From assembly GCF_047314965.1 (NCBI RefSeq), contig NZ_JBLBVK010000041.1, positions 62,001 through 126,000 of the forward strand: 64,000 bases of DNA, in the 5' to 3' direction. The number at the start of each line of letters is the position of its first letter. Positions within the stretch are counted from its first letter, which is position 1. This stretch comes from JAVJUV01 sp047314965 (GTDB lineage Bacteria > Pseudomonadota > Alphaproteobacteria > Rhodobacterales > Rhodobacteraceae). Below are positions 50,453 to 59,800 of this stretch, piece after piece. The notes beneath the pieces were generated by a model. The model saw only the letters and a list, made by a program, of their open reading frames with translations, searched no databases and had not been told where the DNA came from. The position numbers were made by a program, and so were the translations under genes.

Positions 50453-52876
50453 TCACGGATTTCCCTCAAGGTATTCCCGAGCCTCGACCAGCTGCGGCCG
50501 GTCGTCATCTTCGGACGCAACTTCGACCGCACGCTGGAAGGCTTCGGCCATCTCTTCCCTACGTCCCAGAGCCTCGTAGACCTTGCCGAGGTGGAACTGC
50601 ACGATTGGGTCGTTGGGCAGACCTTCTGCCGCCGGTTCGAGATATCCCAAGGCCTCATCGAAGCGGCCCAGTCGATACATGATCCATCCGTATGTGTCCT
50701 GGAACGGCGGCGTCTGCGTGCCGCGAAGGCGGCGAGCGACCGCATTGGCCCGCTGCAGGCTTTCGTCATCGGAACGATATGTGGCCAGGAGGCTGGCGAG
50801 GTTGTTCGCGATGACAGGTGAGCGCTTGTCGCGGGCGTAGATCTGTTCGTAGATCTCGATTGCGCCATCGATGTCTTTCGCTCGTTCCAGGAAGGACGCC
50901 TTTACCCAAAGCAGGTTGATGTCCTCTGGCGATGTTTGCAGCGCGACTTCGAGAGTTTCCTGGGCTTCGTCGACACGCGCCTGTGCCGCAAGGACGCGGA
51001 CAAGCTGAAGTGCTGCGGCCGGTTCGTTGGTTTCTTGCATCGTCGCGCGGATGATCGTCTCGGCTTCGTCATAGTTCTTTAGAGCGATGTGCGTGCCACC
51101 GAGAACCAGCTTGGCCCGTGTATTGTCCGGGAATTTCTCGACAAGTTCCTGGGCCAGGGTCAGAGCCTCCTCACGCTGGCCTTCGTCAAGGCGCGCACGG
51201 ATCAGCGCGACCGCCGCAGTCGCGGACCCGGTGTCATCGCCGGCAACGAGTTCCTCGAGGTAAGCGATGGCGCGTTCACGGCCCTCCCGGCGACCAAAGA
51301 TCTGGTACTGGAGTTCTTCGGCGCGTGTTCCGGCTTGTTCGCTGTCGATACGGCGTAATGCTGCCTCGACCTGTTCCGCGCGCGCCCAGTCTTCGGCTTC
51401 GAGGTGGACCTGACCCAGCAGGGACAACAGGTCGATATTTCCGGGAGACCGGCGCAGTGCGCGCACGAGGACGTCCTCGGCGGGTCTGTAGCGCTCCTGC
51501 AGGAACAGGCTCGTCGCCAGCGCGAGGCTTTCCCGGGGCGCGTTGTCGGAGGCTTCCGCGGCTTGCGCCAAAAGGTCCTGCGCCAGTTCCTGGCTGCCAT
51601 TTCTCTGATGCGCTTCGGACATCAGCATCAAGGCTTCGGAGTCTTCCGGTTCACGGTCCAGGGCGGTGCGGAGCGACTGAAGCGCCAGTTCCGGCTGGTC
51701 CGCGTCGATCTGCCACCGGGCCATGGATTTCAGCGCATCGACCTGGCTTGGGTCCGTTTCCAGAACGTCTTCAATCAGTTGTCTGGCACCGACTTGGTTC
51801 CCAGTAGTGTCCAGCATCTTTGCGAGCGTGACCTTGAAGCGATTCGTTTCGTCGCTTGGTTCTGCGCCTTCAAGCACCTTTTGCATTTCCAGAATTGCGG
51901 TGTCGCGGTCGCCCTTGTCGAAAGTGATGCCGGCGCGGAGGGCCTGGAAGAGTCGGTTGTCTTCGTAGGTTTCGATTGCGGTCGCGATCTCCGCGAGCGC
52001 AGCCTCGTTCCCGCGGACCTGCCGCAGAAATGTAATCAGTGTGACATGGGCGGCTTCAGGCTGAACTGCGGCCGCCAGATCCTCTCGGAGAAACTGTTCT
52101 GCCGCATCGAGACGTCCGCGCCCGGCAAGCTGACGTATCAGAGCCACCTTGCTTTCATTGTCATCGGGGAACCGGCGGACGGTTTCCCTCAGGTGCTGCT
52201 CCACTCCATCCTGGTCGCCCATTGCGCTCAGAAGTCGAGCCTTGGCGATATACATGCTCCGGTCTTCCGGATTTTGAACGATGGAAATATCGACTATCTC
52301 CAGCGCGGCAACGAAGTCTCCCTCGCGGGCCAGACCGTCAATTATGATACGTTGCAGAATGAGGTCGTCTGGGAATGTCTTGAGAAGCTCCCGGGCCTCG
52401 CGGGTCAGCTCGCGAATTCGGGTGTCGTCTTTTGCCAAGGCCGCCTTGCGGAATTCCAGAGCAAGTTTCGCTGTGTCCACTCCGGGCAGTTCAACATTCG
52501 CTTCGAAAAGAGCGGTTCCGTGGCGCTCCGCCTCGTCCCAACTTTGGGTTTGGAGGGCCAACCGGGTCAGAGCGAGCCGTGCCTCGACATGATCTGGATT
52601 GGCTTCGACCACGCGGAGGTAACTGGCATAGCTTTCCTGGAGATTCCCGAGATCTCTGTTCGCCTCTGCATAGGCAATCCTGGCGTCGATGTTTCCGGCA
52701 TCAAGTGCGAAAACGTTCCGGAACTCGACGAAAGCACGCTGCACATCGCCGGCCTCAAGCAGGTCCGTTGCATTTTCGAGATGCTTTGCTGCACGCTCTT
52801 CGGCTGAATCGCATGCGGCAAGAATTCCGACTGCAAGGGAAAGTACTGCGGCTCTGACGAGGTTTTGGCGGAACAT
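50453..52876 (-). CDS. TPR-repeat lipoprotein, PrsT-like (exosortase-system-associated type)
   Basis: 807-aa lipoprotein. The signal peptide ends in LAAC with the lipidated Cys at residue 22. The remainder is a continuous solenoid of tetratricopeptide repeats, with the opening AAKHLENATDLLEAGDVQRA and FVEFRNVFALDAGNIDARIA characteristic of PEP-CTERM-system PrsT proteins. Such proteins are thought to scaffold EPS assembly in the periplasm. It follows the sugar transferase gene by 98 bp and precedes the export protein by 169 bp, all on the minus strand. Confidence 0.9.
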   Translation of the reverse strand: MFRQNLVRAAVLSLAVGILAACDSAEERAAKHLENATDLLEAGDVQRAFVEFRNVFALDAGNIDARIAYAEANRDLGNLQESYASYLRVVEANPDHVEARLALTRLALQTQSWDEAERHGTALFEANVELPGVDTAKLALEFRKAALAKDDTRIRELTREARELLKTFPDDLILQRIIIDGLAREGDFVAALEIVDISIVQNPEDRSMYIAKARLLSAMGDQDGVEQHLRETVRRFPDDNESKVALIRQLAGRGRLDAAEQFLREDLAAAVQPEAAHVTLITFLRQVRGNEAALAEIATAIETYEDNRLFQALRAGITFDKGDRDTAILEMQKVLEGAEPSDETNRFKVTLAKMLDTTGNQVGARQLIEDVLETDPSQVDALKSMARWQIDADQPELALQSLRTALDREPEDSEALMLMSEAHQRNGSQELAQDLLAQAAEASDNAPRESLALATSLFLQERYRPAEDVLVRALRRSPGNIDLLSLLGQVHLEAEDWARAEQVEAALRRIDSEQAGTRAEELQYQIFGRREGRERAIAYLEELVAGDDTGSATAAVALIRARLDEGQREEALTLAQELVEKFPDNTRAKLVLGGTHIALKNYDEAETIIRATMQETNEPAAALQLVRVLAAQARVDEAQETLEVALQTSPEDINLLWVKASFLERAKDIDGAIEIYEQIYARDKRSPVIANNLASLLATYRSDDESLQRANAVARRLRGTQTPPFQDTYGWIMYRLGRFDEALGYLEPAAEGLPNDPIVQFHLGKVYEALGRREEMAEAFQRAVEVASEDDDRPQLVEAREYLEGNP

Positions 52877-52974
52877 AAACTACTCCTGCTGGAATGCCGC
52901 GCAAAAGGTATCACACTTCAGCGCGCCAGCCAGTCCGGTGCAGGCAGGAATTCATTGCGCGTGGGCAAACTGCC

Positions 52975-53658
52975 TCAGACGCCGGTTCCCCGGAATACGA
53001 CTGAAATTGTCTTCCAGAGGATGCCGGCATCGATCGCGAGCGACAGATCGCTATCGTACGCATCGTCGTACATCGCGCGTTCTGAGAAGTCGCTCATATG
53101 GCGCTCGGAAACCTGCCAGCTTCCGGTCATGCCAGGGCGCAGGCGATAGTAGGCGTGGCCCGGATACAGTGCTTGTTGGTTCGGCATCATCGGGCGCGGG
53201 CCTATGAGTGACATGTCGCCACGAAGAACGTTCAGTATCTGCGGCAGTTCATCGAGTGAGGTGCGGCGCAGAAGTTTGCCGATCCGCGTTACGCGTGGGT
53301 CGCAGCTGAGCTTCTGCTTGGAGACCCATTCCAGGCGTGCCTGTTTGTCGCTCTTAAGATGCAGGTCCAGCATCTGTTCGGCATCGGGAACCATCGTCCG
53401 GAACTTCCACATGACAAACCTGCGTCCGTCCTTTCCGACCCGTTCCTGCCGGAAGAATGGGGCATTCCCGTCCATAGATATGAATAGTGCCAAGACCGCC
53501 ATGAAAGGGAGAACGATCGGCGCTGCGAGCAGCACCGCCAGAACATCGATGGGGCGTTTTGCGAAATTTCTGTAAAAACCGAAGCGCGCTGCCGAACGTC
53601 CTGCTGTAACAGCAGTCGCCTCAGCCGAGCGGCGGATACTCGTTGAATGTACCGTCAT
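52975..53658 (-). CDS. Bacterial sugar transferase (undecaprenyl-phosphate sugar phosphotransferase)
   Basis: 227-aa initiating glycosyltransferase that loads the first sugar-1-phosphate onto undecaprenyl phosphate. One membrane segment spans about residues 38-60 (DVLAVLLAAPIVLPFMAVLALF). The catalytic domain shows FFRQERVGKDGRRFVMWKFR, LLRRTSLDELPQILNVLRGD and SLIGPRPMMPNQ with LRPGMTGSWQVSER. It is the short monotopic (PssY/PglC-like) form without the N-terminal four-helix domain. First gene of the minus-strand EPS cluster; its upstream region carries the phased TTTTGG motifs. Confidence 0.93.
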   Translation of the reverse strand: MTVHSTSIRRSAEATAVTAGRSAARFGFYRNFAKRPIDVLAVLLAAPIVLPFMAVLALFISMDGNAPFFRQERVGKDGRRFVMWKFRTMVPDAEQMLDLHLKSDKQARLEWVSKQKLSCDPRVTRIGKLLRRTSLDELPQILNVLRGDMSLIGPRPMMPNQQALYPGHAYYRLRPGMTGSWQVSERHMSDFSERAMYDDAYDSDLSLAIDAGILWKTISVVFRGTGV

Positions 53659-54174
53659 AAACTCTCGCCGAAAGAAAATCGGCCCCCAAAAAATACACAG
53701 TTACACCACCGTCCGGTCATTTTTGCAGCAGCAAAACGTGCCAATCGAGGCAGCCTCCAACAGTTATCATTTGCCTATGCGAAATCAAATAAAGAGGTGT
53801 GCCTTCACCAAAATTTCACATCGAGAGTGCAGTTGTTCTTGCCGTTTTGGCTCCCAAAACCCCTGATTTGAAAGGTGATTTGGGCACTTTTGGGCCACAT
53901 TTTTGCCATTTTGGCGTCCGGCGTCGTCATGCCCGGCAGAATCGGCTTAGAGAGACTTTGACGCAACGGTCTCCGGAAATCTTCGACACTGTTTCCAGCT
54001 CTGAGACTATCCTGAAGCGCAGGAATCGGATCTAGGTTTGCGATTCGTGATATTGTACCCATATGAATTGCAGAAATGCCGCATCCGGGACATGATGTGG
54101 CCTTTCGTAAGTTGTCTGGAGACTCAGACCCAGGCGCGGCGTATAAACATTCTCCGTGGGGTAGTAGTGAGACA
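53659..54174. other. 516-bp divergent intergenic region of the EPS locus
   Basis: No convincing gene. The region is less GC-rich than its surroundings and separates the minus-strand EPS cluster from the plus-strand ATPase-GumC-kinase cluster, so it should hold promoters for both. It contains the phased GCCnTTTTGGC motifs and a 7-bp hairpin described separately. I do not see a clear sigma-70 promoter. Confidence 0.6.
53841..53915. promoter_or_regulatory. Phased GCCnTTTTGGC motifs and a GTTTTGG/CCAAAAC hairpin
   Basis: GCCGTTTTGGC (53841-53851) and GCCATTTTGGC (53905-53915) are nearly identical 11-mers. TTTTGG starts at 53845, 53888 and 53909, i.e. 43 and 21 bp apart, close to whole helical turns. 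At 53844-53860 GTTTTGG and CCAAAAC form a perfect inverted repeat with a 3-base spacer. This arrangement suggests a regulator binding one DNA face upstream of the EPS genes. Confidence 0.45.
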
Positions 54175-55029
54175 ATGACGAGTACTGATCTGTATATGGA
54201 ATATTTCGGGTTCTCCGAGCGGCCGTTCACGCTGCTCCCCGATCCGGATTTTCTCTTCTGGTCACGGGCGCACCGCAGGGCCTTTTCCGTGCTGGAATAT
54301 GGCGTCATGACGCGCGCACCCATCACTATCGTCACTGGCGAGGTTGGCGTCGGCAAAACGACGCTGGTCCAGAAGCTTCTGCAGACCCTCGACGACGATG
54401 TGACTTTGGGCCTTATATCCAATGCGCAGGGCGGACGGGGCGAGTTGCTTCAGTGGGTGTTGAACTCACTTGGCGTCGAAACCGACCTTTCGGCCGCCTA
54501 TGTCACCCTGTTCCAGCAGTTGCAGGATTTCGTGATCGAGGAATATGCGTCCGGCCGGCGGGTGATCCTGTTGATCGACGAAGCCCAGAACCTCTCCATC
54601 GAGGGTCTTGAAGAACTGCGGATGCTGACCAACATCAACTCGAACAAGGACGAGTTGCTTCAACTCATCCTTGTCGGTCAGCCGGAGCTGCGGCAGATGA
54701 TCATGCGCCCCGAGTTGCGCCAATTCGCGCAACGCGTGACGGCCACATACCATATCGCGACGCTGGATCGTGCTGCTGTGGCGGGATACATCCAGCATCG
54801 GTTGACGCATGTGGGCGGTACGGGCTCCGAGTTCACGGCGGAAGCCATCGATCTCGTGCACAAGCACTCCCACGGAATTCCACGACTTGTGAACAAGCTT
54901 TGCGATTTTTCCATGGTCTATGCGGCCACGGAAGAGCGTCGCGTTGTAGATGCCGCGATTGTCGAGGAAGTGCTGGATGACGGCATCTTCCTGCCGGCTG
55001 TAACGATTACCGGAGAGGCTGCGGAATGA
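54175..55029 (+). CDS. AAA ATPase, ExeA/XrtA-associated type
   Basis: 284-aa P-loop ATPase of the ExeA-like group that accompanies exosortase-type EPS loci. The N-terminus YMEYFGFSERPFTLLPDPDF and FWSRAHRRAFSVLEYGV are typical. Walker A is TGEVGVGKTT (residues about 54-63), Walker B VILLIDEAQN near 130, and the sensor region is ILVGQPELRQMI. Start ATG 54175; ATG 54193 would also leave the domain intact. Its stop overlaps the GumC-like gene by 4 bp. Confidence 0.9.
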   Translation: MTSTDLYMEYFGFSERPFTLLPDPDFLFWSRAHRRAFSVLEYGVMTRAPITIVTGEVGVGKTTLVQKLLQTLDDDVTLGLISNAQGGRGELLQWVLNSLGVETDLSAAYVTLFQQLQDFVIEEYASGRRVILLIDEAQNLSIEGLEELRMLTNINSNKDELLQLILVGQPELRQMIMRPELRQFAQRVTATYHIATLDRAAVAGYIQHRLTHVGGTGSEFTAEAIDLVHKHSHGIPRLVNKLCDFSMVYAATEERRVVDAAIVEEVLDDGIFLPAVTITGEAAE

Positions 55030-56546
55030 ACTCTGACATCAACTTCTACCTTGCGCTTCTCAAGAGGCGCCTGCCGATCATGATTTCGGTAGTCATCGCC
55101 TTTTGTGCGATCGGTATTTTCTTGGCCGTGACGCTTCCGCCAAGTTACCGCGCGGACGCGCGGTTGCTGGTTGAAAACCCGCAGATCTCGAGTGAGATGG
55201 CGGTCACGACCGTACAGACTTCCGCGGACAAGCAATTGCAGATCATCGAGCAACGCTTGATGACGCGGGCCAACATGATCGACATCGCCAACAAGTACGG
55301 CGTTTTCCAAGATAGCGGCGAAATGCAGCCCGATGAAATCTTCGAGGCGATGGAAGACAGGGTTGATATCAGCGTTATGGCGGGCGACCGGCAACGTGCG
55401 ACGATCATGACGATCTCGTTCGAAGACGGTGATGCCCGGATCGCAGCGAACATCGTGAACGAACTTGTCACGCTTGTCGAAAGTGAGAGCGCGTCGATCC
55501 GCCAGACCGAGGCCGGGGAAACTGCCGAGTTCTTCGAAGGTGAGGTCGCGCGTCTCAGTGAGGAACTGACCCGAAAAAGCGCCGAAATCGTGTCGTTCAA
55601 GGAGGCGAACAAGGACGCGCTTCCCGAAGAGCAGGAGTACCGGCTAAATCGTCAGAGCCAATTGCTGGAGAGGTTGAGCCTTTATCAGCGAGACCTTGCC
55701 TCCCAGAACGAACAACGCAACCGGCTACTTGCAGTCGGAACGGCGTCGGGCGTGCCGGCGGTAACACTGTCACCCGACCAGCAGCGACTTGCCGAATTGC
55801 AGAACGATTTGAACGGCTTGCTGTCAGTCTATTCGGAAGCCAATCCGAGGGTGAAGATGGTTCGGTCTCAAATCAGCCAGCTGCAGGCCACCATGGATTC
55901 CACCGGAAACGGAACCAGCAGTGTCGACCCGATGCAGACCATGCTTGATCTGCAGATTGCCGATATCGAGGGAAGCATCGCGTTTCTGACATCGAGTGTC
56001 GCCTCAACCGAGGCCGAGCTTGCCGAGTTGCAGCTGGCGATCGAGAAGACACCTGAAAATTCGATCCGCCTTGAAGCGCTGACGCGCGACTACGACAACG
56101 TCCAGAACCAGTACAATCAGGCGGTGTCTTCGCTCGCAACCGCAAAAGTGGGCGAAAGCATCGAAGTTCAGGGGCGCGGCGAGCGCGTTTCCGTCATTGA
56201 GCGGGCAATCGTGCCGAATGTGCCCAGCGGTCCCAACCGGAAGCTTGTGGCCGGAGGCGGTGTCTTCGCCGGAATTGCGCTTGCCACTCTCTTCTTCGTG
56301 TTTGCGGAGTTGCTCAACCGTACAATTCGGCGCCCTGTGGATCTGACACGGGCGTTGGGAATTCAACCGCTGGCAACAATTCCCTTCATCGAAACCGAAG
56401 CGCAGTCCGGTCGGAAGCGGATCATTGGCTTCGCGCTTCTGAGTGCCATCGCCGTCGCTGTTCCGCTGGCGCTTTGGGCTCTGCATACATTCTACTTGCC
56501 GCTCGACCTTCTGGCGGACAAGGCGCTGGGACTTTTGGGGCTCTGA
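55026..56546 (+). CDS. Chain-length determinant protein (Wzz/GumC family)
   Basis: 506-aa inner-membrane polysaccharide co-polymerase. Membrane segments lie at about residues 17-37 (IMISVVIAFCAIGIFLAV) and 403-424 (LVAGGGVFAGIALATLFFVF), with a third hydrophobic stretch near 462-483. Between them is a periplasmic domain with the Wzz opening (YRADARLLVENPQIS), long coiled coils and the pre-TM proline segment ERAIVPNVPSGPNRKLV. It controls polymer length and gates export, with the tyrosine kinase encoded next. ATG overlaps the upstream stop. Confidence 0.92.
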   Translation: MNSDINFYLALLKRRLPIMISVVIAFCAIGIFLAVTLPPSYRADARLLVENPQISSEMAVTTVQTSADKQLQIIEQRLMTRANMIDIANKYGVFQDSGEMQPDEIFEAMEDRVDISVMAGDRQRATIMTISFEDGDARIAANIVNELVTLVESESASIRQTEAGETAEFFEGEVARLSEELTRKSAEIVSFKEANKDALPEEQEYRLNRQSQLLERLSLYQRDLASQNEQRNRLLAVGTASGVPAVTLSPDQQRLAELQNDLNGLLSVYSEANPRVKMVRSQISQLQATMDSTGNGTSSVDPMQTMLDLQIADIEGSIAFLTSSVASTEAELAELQLAIEKTPENSIRLEALTRDYDNVQNQYNQAVSSLATAKVGESIEVQGRGERVSVIERAIVPNVPSGPNRKLVAGGGVFAGIALATLFFVFAELLNRTIRRPVDLTRALGIQPLATIPFIETEAQSGRKRIIGFALLSAIAVAVPLALWALHTFYLPLDLLADKALGLLGL

Positions 56547-56568
56547 ACAGGAAGACCGGACCGGAAAC

Positions 56569-57402
56569 ATGGAAAAGCTTCAGGCAGCCCTGGCACGGGC
56601 ACGTGAGAAAAGAGAAACTCCGGATGGTTCGCGTCCTCTGCGGCCCGATCTGGCGGCGCGGCGCAAGTCACGCGGTGCCGCGCAGGCGGAAACCGTCAAC
56701 GCGGCGTGGAACGCGATTGAACGTTTCGAACCTTCGGCGAAACGCATGCGCGAGGCGCGGATTCATTCCACCGAAGCCTCGGAACATGCGCAGTATTTCG
56801 ACATCCTGCGGACCAAGCTTCTGCTGGAGATGCGTAGGAACAACTGGACACGGATCGCCATCACCTCGGCAACACCGGGTTGCGGGAAATCGACCATCGC
56901 CTGCAATCTGATCGCCGGTCTTGGCCGTCAGCCCGAGATACGCGGCATCTTCTTCGACATGGACTTCCGGCGACCTTCAGTTGCGAAGAAATTCGGCGTC
57001 AGCCCTTCGGCCAGTTTCGAAGACGTACTCAAGGACACCGTGTCCTTCGAGGAACAGGCTCTGCGCCTCGGTGACAATACTATCATTTCGATGACGACCG
57101 CGGCGGTCCGCGACCCAGGCCAGCTCGTGAACCGCTCAAGGACCGCCGAATTGCTGGACGAAATCCAGTCGACTTACAGTCCGGACATCATGCTGTTCGA
57201 TCTGCCGCCCGTACTGGTCAGCGAAGAAACCCGCGCGTTCCTGAAGTTGATGGACGCGGTGGTCATTGTCGCTGGCGCGGAAAGCACCACAGCGTCCCAG
57301 CTTGACGAAGTGGAACGCGAGGTTGCGCAATACACCAACGTCGCAGGCATCGTCTTGAACAAATGCCACTTCATGGAAGATGGCTACGGCTACTCCTACT
57401 GA
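56569..57402 (+). CDS. CpsD/CapB-type tyrosine-protein kinase (BY-kinase)
   Basis: 277-aa cytoplasmic bacterial tyrosine autokinase. Walker A ATPGCGKST is at 101-109, Walker A' FFDMDFRR at about 128-135 and Walker B IMLFDLPPVL near 207. The extreme C-terminus is DGYGYSY, a Tyr cluster (273, 275, 277) that is the usual autophosphorylation site. It works with the GumC-like protein, separate here as in Gram-positive CpsC/CpsD and XrtA systems rather than fused as in Wzc. Start ATG 56569, 22 bp after the GumC stop. Confidence 0.92.
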   Translation: MEKLQAALARAREKRETPDGSRPLRPDLAARRKSRGAAQAETVNAAWNAIERFEPSAKRMREARIHSTEASEHAQYFDILRTKLLLEMRRNNWTRIAITSATPGCGKSTIACNLIAGLGRQPEIRGIFFDMDFRRPSVAKKFGVSPSASFEDVLKDTVSFEEQALRLGDNTIISMTTAAVRDPGQLVNRSRTAELLDEIQSTYSPDIMLFDLPPVLVSEETRAFLKLMDAVVIVAGAESTTASQLDEVEREVAQYTNVAGIVLNKCHFMEDGYGYSY

Positions 57403-57411
57403 TCCGCCGAT

Positions 57412-57438
57412 TGCGGCCCCGACCAGATCGGGGCCGCA
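57412..57438. terminator. Strong hairpin between convergent kinase and ugd genes
   Basis: TGCGGCCCCGA and TCGGGGCCGCA form a perfect 11-bp stem around a 5-base loop in the 43-bp gap between two convergent genes. There is no T-run. It probably protects or ends both transcripts. Confidence 0.65.
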
Positions 57439-57445
57439 TCTGCAT

Positions 57446-58774
57446 TCAGGAGAGTGTGTCCGGGAAAGGCTTACGACCGACTGAGACATAGGCCTCGAAG
57501 CCGGCGTCACGTGCGTCCGAGGTCGAATAGATGTTTCGCAGGTCGGCCATTCTCGCATGCCGCATCGCCTGGGCCATCCGCTTGAGGTCAAGAGCCCGGA
57601 ACTCGTTCCACTCGGTTAGCAGAACCACGAGGTCAGCGTCCGCAACCGCTGTGTAGACATCGTCGTCCCATATTACGTGGGGCAGGAGGTTTTCGCCTTC
57701 ATGCCGCCCTTGGGGATCGACGGCATGAACAATGGCACCGCCTCCGATCAGCGCGGGAATGATCGTCAGCGAAGGCGCGTCCCGCATGTCGTCGGTGTTC
57801 GGCTTGAAGGTCACGCCAAGCACGGCGATCTTCCGGCCCTTGAAAGAGCCTTCACAGAGGTCGAGCAGCTTGCCGATCATCCGGCGCTTCACCCTGTCGT
57901 TCACCTGGATGACGGCTTCGGTGATTGTCATGGGGGATGCGAATTCCTGGCCGATGCGCGCCAGTGCGCTGGTATCCTTCGGAAAACAGGAGCCGCCATA
58001 GCCTGGGCCCGCGTGTAGAAACTTGTTTCCGATCCGGCCGTCGAGCCCCATCCCTTTAGACACTTCCCGGACGTCCGCGCCGGTCTTTTCGCACAGTGCC
58101 GCGATCTCGTTAATGAAGGTAATCTTGGTCGCAAGAAACGCGTTCGCGGCGTATTTGATCATCTCGGCCGACTCGAGGTCGGTCCTCACGATGGGAAAAT
58201 CACGCAGGAAGAGCGGCCGGTACACATCGGCCATGACCTCGGCGGCGCGGTCGTTTTCCACGCCGACCACCACACGGTCGGGGCGCATGAAATCCTCGAT
58301 CGCAGCGCCTTCGCGAAGAAACTCGGGGTTCGAGGCAACGTCGAAATCAAGGTCAGGATTGGCCGCGCGAACCACCGCGGCGACCTTGCGGTTGGTGCCG
58401 ACAGGCACGGTCGATTTTGTGACGATGACGATGTAGCCCTTGGCATTACGCGCGATCTCTTCGGCGGCGGCCATCACGTAGGTCAGGTCGGCATGGCCAT
58501 CGCCCCGACGGGTCGGAGTGCCCACCGCGATGAACACGGCCTCGGTTCCGTCCAGCGCCTTGGCCAGATCCGTGGTGAAGGTCAGCCGGCCCGCCTTGAC
58601 GTTCTTTTCAAGCAGGTCTTCGAGGCCGGGCTCGTAGATCGGTACTTCGCCGTTTTCCAGCCGTGCGATCTTCGAGACGTCCTTGTCGACGCAGACAACT
58701 TCATGTCCGAAGTCAGAAAAGCAAACCCCCGACACAAGGCCGACGTATCCAGTGCCAATCATAGTAATACGCAT
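57446..58774 (-). CDS. ugd: UDP-glucose 6-dehydrogenase
   Basis: 442-aa UDP-glucose/GDP-mannose dehydrogenase family enzyme making UDP-glucuronate from UDP-glucose with two NAD. The N-terminal motif is MIGTGYVGLVSGVCF, with EPGLEDLL and AVGTPTRRGDG. The catalytic Cys is in GPGYGGSCFPKDT near 260, and the C-terminal domain has GVTFKPNTDDMRDAPS. GDP-mannose dehydrogenase is less likely given the neighbouring UDP-glucuronate-epimerase-like gene. Last gene of the rfb operon, 24 bp after the epimerase. Confidence 0.93.
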   Translation of the reverse strand: MRITMIGTGYVGLVSGVCFSDFGHEVVCVDKDVSKIARLENGEVPIYEPGLEDLLEKNVKAGRLTFTTDLAKALDGTEAVFIAVGTPTRRGDGHADLTYVMAAAEEIARNAKGYIVIVTKSTVPVGTNRKVAAVVRAANPDLDFDVASNPEFLREGAAIEDFMRPDRVVVGVENDRAAEVMADVYRPLFLRDFPIVRTDLESAEMIKYAANAFLATKITFINEIAALCEKTGADVREVSKGMGLDGRIGNKFLHAGPGYGGSCFPKDTSALARIGQEFASPMTITEAVIQVNDRVKRRMIGKLLDLCEGSFKGRKIAVLGVTFKPNTDDMRDAPSLTIIPALIGGGAIVHAVDPQGRHEGENLLPHVIWDDDVYTAVADADLVVLLTEWNEFRALDLKRMAQAMRHARMADLRNIYSTSDARDAGFEAYVSVGRKPFPDTLS

Positions 58775-58798
58775 TCAAATCGTTCCTTTCTTCCAGCG

Positions 58799-59800
58799 TC
58801 ACGCAACGCCGTAGTAATCCTTGTACCATTTAACGAAAGCGGGCACCCCGACCGACAAGGGCGTGTTGGGGCATTTCCCCGTCAGGGCCGCCAGAAGTCT
58901 CGTGTCCGACCAGGTTGCCGGCACGTCCCCCGGTTGCATATCCATCAGGTTCCGACGCGCGCTTCGCCCAAGCGCGTCCTCGATCGCCGTGATGAAACCC
59001 CCGAGTGAATCCGGTTCCGATTTGCCGATGTTGACGATCCGGAACGGGGCGACCGGGCTCAGGCTGTCGAATTCGCCGACCGCATGCACGGGCGTGCATG
59101 CGGCAAGTGCGTCTACCGCCTCGACGAGATCGTCAATGAACGTGAAGTCGCGTTTCATTTTGCCGTGGTTGTAGACGTCGATAGGACGGTCCTCGAGTAT
59201 GGCCTTCACGAACTTGAAAAGCGCCATGTCGGGCCGGCCCCAGGGGCCGTAGACGGTGAAGAACCGGAACATCGTCATCGGCAGGCGATAGAGATGGGCA
59301 TAAGAATGCGCCATGGCCTCTGTCGCCTTCTTGGTTGCCGCGTAGAACGACATCTGGCTATCGGCCTTGTGCGTCTCGGCATAGGGCATTTCGGTGTTGG
59401 CCCCATAGACTGACGAGGTCGACGCCAGAAGCATGTGGGCCGGAGGATGCGCGCGCGCGGCCTCCAGAAGTTCGAAGGTGCCGGAGATGTTGGAATCGAG
59501 GTAGGAGCGTGGCGCTTCGATTGAATAGCGGACGCCGGCCTGCGCGGCGAGGTGGACCACCACTTCGGGCCGGTAGGTGCCGAAAACCTCGGACAACAGC
59601 CCCGGACGTTCGATCCGGTCTTCGATCTCGACATAGGCATCGTGGCTTGCAAGCCTGCGCGCCCGGTCTCGCTTCAGCCGGGGATCGTAGTACTCGCTGA
59701 AGCAGTCGATACCGACCACGCGCCAGCCTTCCGAAAGCCAGCGTTCTGCAACGCGTGCGCCGATGAAACCCGCGGAGCCTGTGACGACGGCCGTCTTCAC
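58799..59800 (-). CDS. NAD-dependent epimerase, UDP-glucuronate 4-epimerase type
   Basis: 333-aa extended SDR. The NAD loop TGSAGFIGARVAE is at the N-terminus, VVVHLAAQAGVRYSIE follows, STSSVYGAN carries the catalytic Ser/Thr, and the YxxxK is FYAATKKATE. The segment FRFFTVYGPWGRPDMALFKF is characteristic of UDP-glucuronate 4-epimerases, which make UDP-galacturonate. Start is GTG 59800 overlapping the rfbA stop (GTGA). Together with ugd it gives UDP-GlcA and UDP-GalA for an acidic polysaccharide. Confidence 0.9.
   Translation of the reverse strand: MKTAVVTGSAGFIGARVAERWLSEGWRVVGIDCFSEYYDPRLKRDRARRLASHDAYVEIEDRIERPGLLSEVFGTYRPEVVVHLAAQAGVRYSIEAPRSYLDSNISGTFELLEAARAHPPAHMLLASTSSVYGANTEMPYAETHKADSQMSFYAATKKATEAMAHSYAHLYRLPMTMFRFFTVYGPWGRPDMALFKFVKAILEDRPIDVYNHGKMKRDFTFIDDLVEAVDALAACTPVHAVGEFDSLSPVAPFRIVNIGKSEPDSLGGFITAIEDALGRSARRNLMDMQPGDVPATWSDTRLLAALTGKCPNTPLSVGVPAFVKWYKDYYGVA

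Noticed and set aside
51404..52807. 467-codon plus-strand frame
   Set aside because: Antisense of the TPR lipoprotein gene; no start context or recognisable domain.
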